This document shows positions 9,327 to 16,581 of a stretch of DNA of 39,318 bases, one piece after another (position 1 is the stretch's first letter; every line of letters starts with the position of its first letter). The notes under the pieces are model-generated. The model saw nothing but the letters and a program-made list of their open reading frames with translations, was not told the DNA's origin and made no database searches. The position numbers and the translations under genes are program-made. Origin of the DNA: an uncultured Verrucomicrobia subdivision 3 bacterium. Its GTDB lineage: Bacteria; Verrucomicrobiota; Verrucomicrobiae; Limisphaerales; UBA11358. The DNA is taken from positions 1 through 39,318 of the forward strand of contig CAINDH010000051.1 in the NCBI GenBank assembly GCA_903847285.1, written 5' to 3'.

Positions 9327-10367
9327 GTGCTGGAAACCCTGACCACTAAACTCGTCGCGGCGCAAAACCTTTTTGTCGACCAAGTGCAGGCCGCCGTCAT
9401 GCAGCTGACGGACGAAACGGTTGCCGCGACAGTGAAGGCAGATTTTCTTGTCGCCCTCGCACAGAAAGGCGAGACGCCGGAGGAAATCGCCGCCTTTGCC
9501 GCCGCGTTGCGCGAAAAATCTTTGCCGCTGCCGTTGGAAAAAAACTGGCGCGAGTCCCGCGAGATTATAGACATCGTTGGCACGGGCGGCGACCAGTTGG
9601 GCACATTTAATATTTCTACGACCGCGGCTATTCTTTGCGCCGCCGCCGGCGTGACCGTGGCCAAGCATGGCAACCGCGCCGTCACTTCTCAATCCGGCAG
9701 CGCGGATGTGTTGGAAGCGTTGGGCATCCGCATTGACTTGAACCCGGAGGAAGCGGCGCGAGAGCTATCTGAGAAAAACTTTGCGTTCCTCTTCGCACCG
9801 AATTTTCATCCTGCTTTCAAACACATTGCGCCAGCGCGGAAACTTTGCGCCGAGCGCGGGCGGCGGACAATTTTCAACTTGCTCGGCCCGCTGCTGAATC
9901 CAGCGCGACCCAGCGCGATGTTGGTCGGTGTGCCGCGCGCGGAACTCTGCGAGCCGCTGGCGAAAGTTTTGCAGACGCTTGGCGTGCGTCGCGGCATGGT
10001 GGTGTGCGGCACGGTGGCGACATTCAAATTGGACGAACTCTCGACGCTTGGCGAAAACACTGTGGCCGAATTTTATCACGAACGCGGCTTCACCACGTCC
10101 GGGCTGTCGCTGGAACATTTTCCACTGCAGTCCGCGACACTGGAGGATTTGCTCGGTGGCGACAAATTCCAGAATGCGAAAATGACCCGCCGAATTTTGC
10201 TTGGTGAGGATCGCAGTCCGAAGCGCGACGCTGTTTTGCTGAATGCCGGGGCGGCTTTATTCGTCGCCGGAAAAACCCGGTCGCTCATCGAAGGTTGGGA
10301 ACTAGCGGGCGAAGTGATTGATTCCGGTAAAGCGAGCGCCAAGCTGAAAGAGTTGAGCGGGAGCTAA
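9327..10367 (+). CDS. trpD: Anthranilate phosphoribosyltransferase
   Basis: Transfers phosphoribose from PRPP to anthranilate, the second step of tryptophan synthesis, in the cytoplasm. At 346 residues it has normal length. The PRPP-binding glycine-rich loop GTGGD is at residues 85-89, followed by FNISTTAAI and the anthranilate-site KHGNR motif near residue 112; RTIFNLLGPLLNPA and KLDELS also fit. The start is the GTG at 9327: an in-frame TAG at 9315 rules out a longer protein, and no ATG precedes the conserved N-terminal helix. No other trp gene lies nearby, so the pathway is dispersed in this genome. A hairpin directly after the stop probably ends the transcript. Confidence 0.95.
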   Translation: MLETLTTKLVAAQNLFVDQVQAAVMQLTDETVAATVKADFLVALAQKGETPEEIAAFAAALREKSLPLPLEKNWRESREIIDIVGTGGDQLGTFNISTTAAILCAAAGVTVAKHGNRAVTSQSGSADVLEALGIRIDLNPEEAARELSEKNFAFLFAPNFHPAFKHIAPARKLCAERGRRTIFNLLGPLLNPARPSAMLVGVPRAELCEPLAKVLQTLGVRRGMVVCGTVATFKLDELSTLGENTVAEFYHERGFTTSGLSLEHFPLQSATLEDLLGGDKFQNAKMTRRILLGEDRSPKRDAVLLNAGAALFVAGKTRSLIEGWELAGEVIDSGKASAKLKELSGS

Positions 10368-10368
10368 C

Positions 10369-10395
10369 GGAGTGCGCCCTATGCGGGTGCATTCC
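10369..10395 (+). terminator. Terminator-like hairpin after trpD
   Basis: An 11-bp stem (10369-10379 with 10385-10395, two G-U pairs) closes a TATGC loop two bases after the trpD stop. It fills the 32-base space between convergent trpD and the Sel1-repeat gene, so it may serve both strands. The following T-run is weak (TTGTCT). Confidence 0.6.
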
Positions 10396-10399
10396 TTGT

Positions 10400-11098
10400 C
10401 TAGCGAGGCGTATTTTTGGCGTCTTCCGCGGTGCCAGTTTCTGCGGCTTCCGAGGCCGCGTAGTGCAGGCCAAGATTGTGCTGCGCCATCTTGTTGCCCT
10501 GACGCGCCGCGCGGATGAACCACCGCACCGCCTCCTCGTTATCCACTGGCACACCGCGACCGGTCTGGTAGCAGAGGCCGAGATTGCATTGCGCGTCGGC
10601 CAATTCCTGCTCGGCGGCGGCGGTATACCATTTCACTGCTTCTTCAAAATCTTGTTCCACCACCTGACCGTTTTCGTAGAAGACGCCCAGATTGAATTGC
10701 GCCGCCGGATAACCACGCTCGGCAGACTCACGATACCATTTAATGGCTTCGGAAAAATTTTCCGGCACGCCTTGACCGGTTTCATATAGCGTGCCCAAAT
10801 TGAATTGTGCCGCCGGATCATCTTGCTCGGCTGCTTCGCGAAGCCATTTCGCAGCCTCGCCAAATTCCTGAGGCACGCCTTGCCCAATCCAATAGCAGAC
10901 ACCCAGATAACACTGTGCTACCGGATCGTTTTGCTCGGCTGATTTACGCAACCATTTCACCGCTTCGACATTGTCCGGGGCTACGCCCTGGCCGTTTTGA
11001 TAGCAGACGCCGAGGTAGCATTGCGCTTGCGCGTCGCCTTCTTGCGCGGCGGCGCGCATCAGTTCAAACGAATCCCAAGATTTGCGGTTGGAGGACAT
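10400..11098 (-). CDS. Sel1-repeat (TPR-like) protein
   Basis: Protein of 232 residues made almost entirely of six Sel1-like repeats of 36 residues. The repeats carry the A-Q-x-x-L-G-x-x-Y-x-x-G-x-G-V pattern, for example AQCYLGVCYQNGQGV and AQFNLGTLYETGQGV, each followed by A-x-x-W-x-x-x-A-A-E-Q. Such helical repeats bind other proteins and often work as scaffolds. There is no signal peptide or membrane helix, so a cytoplasmic location is likely. The start at 11098 (MSSNRKSWDSFELM) leads directly into the first repeat. It is transcribed alone, convergent with trpD, and nothing nearby indicates its partner. One repeat has VVEQ where GVPQ is usual. Confidence 0.9.
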   Translation of the reverse strand: MSSNRKSWDSFELMRAAAQEGDAQAQCYLGVCYQNGQGVAPDNVEAVKWLRKSAEQNDPVAQCYLGVCYWIGQGVPQEFGEAAKWLREAAEQDDPAAQFNLGTLYETGQGVPENFSEAIKWYRESAERGYPAAQFNLGVFYENGQVVEQDFEEAVKWYTAAAEQELADAQCNLGLCYQTGRGVPVDNEEAVRWFIRAARQGNKMAQHNLGLHYAASEAAETGTAEDAKNTPR

Positions 11099-11223
11099 GC
11101 TGATTCCGAGTCGCGACAGCTTAACGGGCAGGTGCGTGAATTCAAGGCCGGAATCAAGATGGCAAATTAATGCAGAAGCCTTACTGACAAATTACTATCC
11201 GCCACGCTGGCGCCGCATTGGGT

Positions 11224-11241
11224 CATTCGACATGACGAATG
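11224..11241. promoter_or_regulatory. Inverted repeat upstream of proC
   Basis: CATTCG and CGAATG are separated by six bases (ACATGA) about 78 bases before the proC start, in the 220-base gap between the divergent Sel1-repeat gene and proC. A regulator-binding site is possible but only the symmetry supports it. I see no convincing sigma-70 promoter in this gap. Confidence 0.3.
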
Positions 11242-11318
11242 GTTTAGTTGAAAGGATTTAGGAAACTGTAGTCTGGTTTAGGCTTCCGCACCCGCGCGGT
11301 GGCTGCTACAAATCCCCC

Positions 11319-12134
11319 ATGGCAGCTCAATTAAAGATTGGTTTTCTCGGCGCGGGCAAAATGGCAACCGCGCTCGCTCAAGGCTTCATCAACGCCAAAC
11401 TCGTCAAAGCGAACCAGCTTTCCGCCGCCGATCCGTTCGATGCTGCGCGAAAATATTTTGCCGCTGCCACTGGTGCAAAATCTGGCGCCGCTAATCTAGA
11501 TATCGCCAAGAGTGCGACGGTTTTAATTCTCGCCACCAAACCTGATCAGGTAGCGGCTGCGCTCGCAGAAATTTCCGCCGCGTTCACCAAAAAACATTTG
11601 CTCATCTCCATCGCTGCCGGCGTGACGCTGGCGAAACTGGAAGCGGCCCTGCCTGTCGGTGCGCGTGTCATCCGCGTGATGCCCAACACCCCTGCGCTCG
11701 TTGGTGCGGGCGCTTCCGGTTTTGCGCTCGGAAAAAATGCGACGGCGGCTGACGCCGAACTGGCGAAAAAATTATTGTCTGCCGTGGGCGTGGCGCTGCA
11801 AGTGAAGGAATCCTTGCTTGATGCCGTAACTGGCTTGAGCGGCAGTGGCCCGGCGTATGTCTATCAGTTCATCGAAGCCTTAAGCGACGGAGGCGTGGCG
11901 GCAGGCTTGCCGCGCGACATCGCAACCAAACTCGCCGCGCAAACTGTTTTGGGCGGTGCAAAAATGGTTTTGGAAACTGGCCAACATCCCGGCGCGCTCA
12001 AGGATCAAGTCACGAGTCCTGGCGGCACAACGATTGAAGGTCTGCACGAACTGGAGAAAGGCAAGCTCCGCGCCACCGTGATGAGCGCCGTCCGCTCCGC
12101 GACGGAGAAATCCAAAAAGCTGGGACAAGGATGA
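11319..12134 (+). CDS. proC: Pyrroline-5-carboxylate reductase
   Basis: Catalyses the last step of proline synthesis, NAD(P)H-dependent reduction of 1-pyrroline-5-carboxylate. The 271-residue length is normal. The N-terminal Rossmann motif is IGFLGAGKMATAL, followed by ILATKPDQV, the RVMPNTPALVGAG signature and the C-terminal LSGSGPAYVYQFIEAL and VTSPGGTTIEGL helices of the dimer domain. The start at 11319 sits directly before the Rossmann strand. The stop overlaps the next start by four bases (ATGA, 12131-12134), so proC heads a translationally coupled operon with the AI-2E-type permease and the SlyX-like protein. Confidence 0.95.
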   Translation: MAAQLKIGFLGAGKMATALAQGFINAKLVKANQLSAADPFDAARKYFAAATGAKSGAANLDIAKSATVLILATKPDQVAAALAEISAAFTKKHLLISIAAGVTLAKLEAALPVGARVIRVMPNTPALVGAGASGFALGKNATAADAELAKKLLSAVGVALQVKESLLDAVTGLSGSGPAYVYQFIEALSDGGVAAGLPRDIATKLAAQTVLGGAKMVLETGQHPGALKDQVTSPGGTTIEGLHELEKGKLRATVMSAVRSATEKSKKLGQG

Positions 12135-13291
12135 TTCTCCCCTCCGAAAAACAAGCGCGTTTCTTTTGGTTTACCCTAACCGGGCTGGCGATAGCTACGG
12201 TGATTGCACTTGTTGTCGGGGCAGTGTGGGGGCTTGGGCGTGTGCTAAATTTGTTGAGCCCGGTGCTCTGGCCTTTGGCGATCGCGGCGGTTTTGGCATG
12301 CTTACTCTCGCCGCTGGTGGAATTTTTTGAGCGCAAAAAAATCCCGCGCGGGCGTTCCATTGTTATGGTTTTCATTATTGCGTTCGCGCTGGTGTTGGCG
12401 GTGCTGGCGAGCGTCATTCCGCAGGTCGTCGTGGAGACAGAACAGCTTGCGGCCAAGGTTCCGGAGTATTCCGAACAATTGCAGACGCGTCTTAACGGGT
12501 TTCTCGCGCAACCGCCGGAATTTCTCCGCCACTTTCTCCCGCCGCCGCAATCTGTCCCGATGACAGATGCCAATCCATCGGGCAAGGAAAGCTCTGCCCT
12601 CGCCACGGCTTCCAACTGGCTGACGGGCAGCCTGCCACAGATGGGTGCGTGGGTGTTGAGTCAGATTTTAAAAGCGTTGTCTGGCTTCGGCCTGCTCGCA
12701 GGGCTGGTCTTGATTCCAGTGTATGCTTTTTATTTTCTGCTGGAGCAGCGGGCGATTGAAAAACAATGGAAAGATTATCTGCCACTGCAAGATTCGCGCG
12801 CGAAGGAAGAACTGGTTTTCGTCCTCGATGCCATCAGCGGCTATCTCGTCGCATTTTTTCGGGGACAGGTGCTAGTCGCGCTGTGCGATGCGGTGCTTTA
12901 CACGGTCGGCTTTTTAATTGTCGGCGTGAACTACGCGTTCCTGCTCGGCTTCGCGGCCGTATTCCTCACGATGATCCCATTTCTTGGTGCGATTGTCATC
13001 TGCCTCACCGCGCTCACGCTAGCATTTGTGCAACACGGCGATTGGCAACATCCGGCGCTTGTGCTGGTGGTGTTTGCGGTGGTGCAAGGACTCGAGGGAC
13101 TTTTCATCTCGCCAAAAATCATGGGCGACCGCGTGGGGCTGCATCCATTGGCCATCATCATCGCGGTGATGGCCGGGACGACATTGTTGGGTGGCATTCT
13201 TGGCGGCATTCTGGCGATTCCACTCGCGGCGGCGCTGCGCGTGATTATGTTCCGTTACGTCTGGAAAAAATCTGAACTCCCCATCGCATGA
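12131..13291 (+). CDS. AI-2E family (PerM/TqsA-like) membrane transporter
   Basis: Integral membrane protein of 386 residues in the AI-2E/PerM superfamily. Hydrophobic segments near residues 12-35 and 38-58 are followed by one near 75-95, a soluble loop containing VPEYSEQLQTRLNGFL, and a set of C-terminal helices around 175-375. The family signatures PISKIMG-like SPKIMGDRVGLHPLAII and LGGILGGILAIPLAAALRV near the end are clear. Members have been linked to autoinducer-2 export, Na+/H+ exchange and general permease functions, so the substrate cannot be assigned. It overlaps proC upstream and the SlyX-like gene downstream by four bases each, so the three are coexpressed. That arrangement gives no direct functional hint. 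Confidence 0.9.
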   Translation: MILPSEKQARFFWFTLTGLAIATVIALVVGAVWGLGRVLNLLSPVLWPLAIAAVLACLLSPLVEFFERKKIPRGRSIVMVFIIAFALVLAVLASVIPQVVVETEQLAAKVPEYSEQLQTRLNGFLAQPPEFLRHFLPPPQSVPMTDANPSGKESSALATASNWLTGSLPQMGAWVLSQILKALSGFGLLAGLVLIPVYAFYFLLEQRAIEKQWKDYLPLQDSRAKEELVFVLDAISGYLVAFFRGQVLVALCDAVLYTVGFLIVGVNYAFLLGFAAVFLTMIPFLGAIVICLTALTLAFVQHGDWQHPALVLVVFAVVQGLEGLFISPKIMGDRVGLHPLAIIIAVMAGTTLLGGILGGILAIPLAAALRVIMFRYVWKKSELPIA

Positions 13292-13500
13292 ACGAAGACG
13301 CTTCCGCCCGGCTTGGCAAAATTGAATCCAACCTCGCACACCTCGAATATCAGGTGGAGCAGTTGAACGGCGTGGTTATCGAGCAGGGAAAACTTTTGGA
13401 GCGCATGAAAAAAGAAGTCCTGCGGCAGTCGGCGGCGATGGAGACGATTGAGATGGAGCGCATCAAGTCCAACAACGCCAGGCCGCCGCATTACCAGTGA
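13288..13500 (+). CDS. slyX: SlyX-like small coiled-coil protein
   Basis: Seventy-residue protein with a continuous heptad pattern (IESNLAHLEYQVEQLNGVV) and the SlyX-type C-terminus RPPHYQ, close to the family's usual length of about 72. SlyX proteins are small coiled coils of unknown biochemical function. The ATG overlaps the permease stop by four bases, placing it last in the proC operon. Confidence 0.8.
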   Translation: MNEDASARLGKIESNLAHLEYQVEQLNGVVIEQGKLLERMKKEVLRQSAAMETIEMERIKSNNARPPHYQ

Positions 13501-13538
13501 ATTCTTAACCATGGATCGTCCCCTATCTCCGCTGATGA

Positions 13539-13565
13539 ATTAGCGTGGATTAGCGACGATTAGCG
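13539..13565. repeat. Three ATTAGCG heptamers at 10-base spacing
   Basis: ATTAGCG occurs at 13539, 13549 and 13559, so identical heptamers lie one helical turn apart, 15 bases before the thiH GTG. Similar 10-base-period AT-rich words appear at 21316-21332. They look like a dispersed intergenic repeat type, though a protein-binding array is also possible. Confidence 0.5.
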
Positions 13566-13579
13566 GTTAAATTTGCCGA

Positions 13580-14782
13580 GTGAGTTTTGTCGCTGAATTC
13601 AATTCGTTGCCACTGGCCGCGCTGGTCAAAAAATCTGTTGCCACCACAGTGATCGCCGCGCGCGAGGCTGTGGTTAAATCCAATCCCACGCTCGCTGATT
13701 TCGCTGCGCTGATTTCGCCAGCTGCCGGTGAACTGCTGGAGACGATGGGGCGCAAGGCGCACACGATGACGCAGCAACGCTTTGGCAAAACCATCCGGCT
13801 CTTCGCGCCGCTTTACGTTTCCAACGAGTGCATCAACAACTGCTCCTACTGTGGTTTCTCCCGTGACAACCCGATTCTACGCGTCACGCTCTCGCTCGAC
13901 GAAATGCAGCGCGAGGCGGATGAACTCAAATCGCAGGGCTTCCGCAATCTACTCATCGTTGCCGGCGAGCATCCAAAATTTGTCTCGAACAATTATCTCC
14001 GCGACTGCGTAGCGAAACTGCATCCGCAATGGCCCAGCGTCTCGCTCGAAGTCGGACCGATGGAGACGGAAGAATACCGGCCCATCGTCGCGGCGGGCGC
14101 GGACGGACTCGTGGTGTATCAGGAAACTTACGACCGCGCGGTCTATGACACGATGCACACCGCCGGGCCAAAGAAGAATTTCGACTGGCGGCTCGAAACA
14201 CCCGAACGCGCTTACGACGCGGGCTTCCGCCGGCTCGGTCTCGGCGCGCTGTATGGTTTGGCTGACTGGCGCTACGAAGCATTGAGTCTGGCGGCGCACG
14301 TAGATTATTTGCTGCGCCATTGCTGGAAGGCGCAAGTCACGATTTCGCTGCCGCGCTTGCGTCCGTGTGCGGGAGAATTTGAGCCGCTCACGCACATCAG
14401 TGACCGCGAATTGGCGCAACTCATTTGTGCGTTCCGTCTGATGTTTCCCGATGTTGGCATCGTGCTTTCCACGCGCGAGACCCCGAAGTTGCGCGATGGT
14501 TTGATTCCGCTGGGCATCACCATGATGAGCGCGGGCGCGCGCACCGAGCCGGGTGGTTACACGGGCGCGGGGAAGGAAAAAATCCATCACACCGAACGCG
14601 GTGTCATCAAGGAGATCGCGACCGGCTCCAGCGAATGGGCGCCATCGGAAAAACGCCCGACGAATGCCACCGGCCAGTTCGACATCGGTGACGAACGCAC
14701 ACCGCAGGAAATCGCGGAACTCATCCGTAAACTTGGCTACGAGCCGGTGTGGAAGGATTGGGACGCGGCGCTGACGGCGTAA
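13580..14782 (+). CDS. thiH: Radical SAM 2-iminoacetate synthase
   Basis: Cleaves tyrosine with a radical SAM mechanism to give dehydroglycine for the thiazole half of thiamine. The 400-residue protein has the 4Fe-4S motif CINNCSYC (Cys84, Cys88, Cys91) and the ThiH hallmarks YVSNEC, VAGEHP, VYQETYD, RRLGLGALYGL, SLPRLRPC and STRETP. The C-terminal region with GQFDIGDERTP is typical of the family. The GTG at 13580 is the start: an in-frame TAA at 13568 excludes a longer protein. Other thiamine genes (thiG, thiS, thiF) are not in the window, so the gene stands alone. A hairpin with T-runs on both strands separates it from the convergent exonuclease gene. Confidence 0.93.
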   Translation: MSFVAEFNSLPLAALVKKSVATTVIAAREAVVKSNPTLADFAALISPAAGELLETMGRKAHTMTQQRFGKTIRLFAPLYVSNECINNCSYCGFSRDNPILRVTLSLDEMQREADELKSQGFRNLLIVAGEHPKFVSNNYLRDCVAKLHPQWPSVSLEVGPMETEEYRPIVAAGADGLVVYQETYDRAVYDTMHTAGPKKNFDWRLETPERAYDAGFRRLGLGALYGLADWRYEALSLAAHVDYLLRHCWKAQVTISLPRLRPCAGEFEPLTHISDRELAQLICAFRLMFPDVGIVLSTRETPKLRDGLIPLGITMMSAGARTEPGGYTGAGKEKIHHTERGVIKEIATGSSEWAPSEKRPTNATGQFDIGDERTPQEIAELIRKLGYEPVWKDWDAALTA

Positions 14783-14788
14783 TAATTT

Positions 14789-14810
14789 TTGGCGAGCTAG
14801 CCGAATTTTT
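14789..14810. terminator. Bidirectional terminator between thiH and the exonuclease gene
   Basis: A short stem (14789-14793 with 14800-14804, one G-U pair) around a GAGCTA loop is followed on the plus strand by TTTTT (14806-14810) and on the minus strand by the complement of the preceding TTTTT-side bases. It lies in the 36-base gap between two convergent genes. The stem is short, so efficiency is uncertain. Confidence 0.5.
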
Positions 14811-14818
14811 CAGGCGAA

Positions 14819-15538
14819 TTATTTTATCCCCGCCAGCCGTTCCTTCCAGATTTTGTAAAGCTCCACCGTGGCGCGGACATCGCGCAGGCAGTATTCGGCA
14901 ATCTCGCGGAATTTCCCAGCCGCCATCAGCGTGCCCACATCCATACCCGTAACGCCCGCGCTTTTGGGGGATTCGATGCCGAACGCCTTGCAGTAAAAAT
15001 CCAGATTAAACCGTCGCGCTGCGCCGTCGCGTCCGCTCACGCTATAAAACGTCAGTTGCTCCGCGAGGTCGCAGTGCGGCTCCACGGCGTAACGGTAGCC
15101 AAGCCAGTTCTTCTTCGTGATTGGCACATTGAGCAGCGCCGAGCGCAGATAGATGAACGGCACGTCGAAGCCGCGGCCGTTGAAGGTCACGACACTGTCG
15201 TAATGCTTCGCCACATCCCAGAATGCGGTGAGCAACTCCGTCTCATCGGACACCGGCAAAAAATCTACTGGCCCTGCCTCGGTGCCGTCGTCATCAAAAT
15301 CTTCGGCGATGTAAATGGTCTGGCCGCGTCCGGTCTCGGCGTTGAGCATCGCGATGCAGACGACCTGTGAGGTGAAGGGCCACAGCGACATGAACTTGGT
15401 GAGTTCCTCCCGCTTGGCGGCCTTGGCGATGGGGTCGGCGAGTTTGTCGGCTTCGCGAAAGAGGTATTCCTGCTGCACCTCGTCAAAATTATCAATCGGC
15501 TGTGCAGTGGTTTCGATGTCGAAAACGAGGGTGGCCAT
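14819..15538 (-). CDS. Stand-alone PolB-like 3'-5' exonuclease
   Basis: Protein of 239 residues built from a single DEDD-type 3'-5' exonuclease domain related to the proofreading domain of family B DNA polymerases (the DNA_pol_B_exo2 type). Exo I is FDIET (Asp7, Glu9), Exo II is VTFNGRGFDVPF (Asn120, Asp125), and Exo III is in YCLRDVRAT (Asp220), giving the metal-binding acidic residues. No polymerase domain follows, so it probably trims nucleic acid ends on its own in repair or RNA processing. The ATG at 15538 puts FDIET at the N-terminus as in relatives; the frame stays open 35 codons upstream but adds nothing recognisable. It diverges from the alpha/beta hydrolase gene. Confidence 0.8.
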   Translation of the reverse strand: MATLVFDIETTAQPIDNFDEVQQEYLFREADKLADPIAKAAKREELTKFMSLWPFTSQVVCIAMLNAETGRGQTIYIAEDFDDDGTEAGPVDFLPVSDETELLTAFWDVAKHYDSVVTFNGRGFDVPFIYLRSALLNVPITKKNWLGYRYAVEPHCDLAEQLTFYSVSGRDGAARRFNLDFYCKAFGIESPKSAGVTGMDVGTLMAAGKFREIAEYCLRDVRATVELYKIWKERLAGIK

Positions 15539-15672
15539 ATGTTGACCAAAAAAGTGAACCGTCGCGTCACGAAAGGCAATGCCGTAGTGTCGTCCGCGCT
15601 TGGCCATTGAATTCAGCGCCAACTCAGTTCCACGCATTGACAATCTGGTCGAAAGGCTGTTCGCTTGTTTTT

Positions 15673-16566
15673 ATGCAAAAATTCCTAGCCGCCACGTTCG
15701 TCGTGGTCTCACTGCTGGTCGCTGGCGCGCAAACGAATTCCAATTCCACCCGCGCCGAGGACGTCATCTACGGTCGTAAATTTGGCACTGCGCTTACGCT
15801 CGATGTCTTCACGCCGTTGCAACAGAATGGCGCAGGAATTTTGTGGCTCGTCAGTGCCGGTTACGGTTCTTCACACGAAGCCATAAATCCGAAATATTTT
15901 CACGCGCTGCTGGCGCGGGGCTACACCGTGTTTGCCGTCGTGCACGGTTCTGTGCCGAAATTTGGCGTGGAGGAAATTGAGCCGGACATTTTACGCGCGG
16001 TGCGCTTCGTGCGCCATCACTCGGCGGACTACGGCGTGAATCCGCAGCGCCTCGGATCCATCGGCGCGAGCGCGGGTGGACACCTCTCGCTCACGCTGGC
16101 CACGCGCGGGGGACCAGGCGATGCGAGCGCCACCGATCCCATTACTCGTGAAACCAGTGTGGTGCAATGCTCCGTGGCGTTTTTCCCCCCGACGGATTAT
16201 TTGAACTACGGCAAACCTGGTCGCGAAGCCGAATGGATCAAACCATTGCTCGGTGTGAATCCAACCAACGACGCGCCCACGCGCGCAGCGGAAACTACGC
16301 GGCTGCTCCGGGAAATCTCCGTAATTTACCGGGTGCACTCCAACCAGCCGCCCGTGCTGATTTTCCATGGCGACAAGGATTACCTGGTTCCTGTGGAGCA
16401 AGCGCAGACATTCGTGGTGGCGAGCGAAAAGTTAGGCAACGAGACCAAGCTAATCATCAAACCCGGTGCTGGCCACGGCTGGCCTGACATGGCAGCAGAT
16501 ATGGAAACGGCGGCGGATTGGTTTGACAAACATCTCAGCAATTCCACTCCCGCAGATAGTAAATAA
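15673..16566 (+). CDS. Secreted alpha/beta hydrolase (esterase-like)
   Basis: Exported alpha/beta-hydrolase of 297 residues with signal peptide MQKFLAATFVVVSLLVAGA at the N-terminus. The nucleophile elbow is GASAGGH (Ser133), the acid is the second Asp of HGDKDYLVP (Asp236) and the histidine lies in GAGHGW (His268), forming a complete triad. The GxSAGGH elbow and ILWLVSAGYGS oxyanion region fit the carbohydrate-esterase/acetyl-esterase-like branch (BD-FAE or acyl-peptidase-like hydrolases), so a role in removing acyl groups from polysaccharides is plausible but not proven. It is a monocistronic gene, convergent with rimO after only 15 bases and with no visible terminator between them. Confidence 0.85.
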   Translation: MQKFLAATFVVVSLLVAGAQTNSNSTRAEDVIYGRKFGTALTLDVFTPLQQNGAGILWLVSAGYGSSHEAINPKYFHALLARGYTVFAVVHGSVPKFGVEEIEPDILRAVRFVRHHSADYGVNPQRLGSIGASAGGHLSLTLATRGGPGDASATDPITRETSVVQCSVAFFPPTDYLNYGKPGREAEWIKPLLGVNPTNDAPTRAAETTRLLREISVIYRVHSNQPPVLIFHGDKDYLVPVEQAQTFVVASEKLGNETKLIIKPGAGHGWPDMAADMETAADWFDKHLSNSTPADSK

Positions 16567-16581
16567 AAGCGACTTGTCAAA

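Noticed and set aside
13539..13565. Mini CRISPR-like array
   Set aside because: Repeats are only seven bases with three-base gaps, far too short for CRISPR repeats and spacers, and no cas genes occur.
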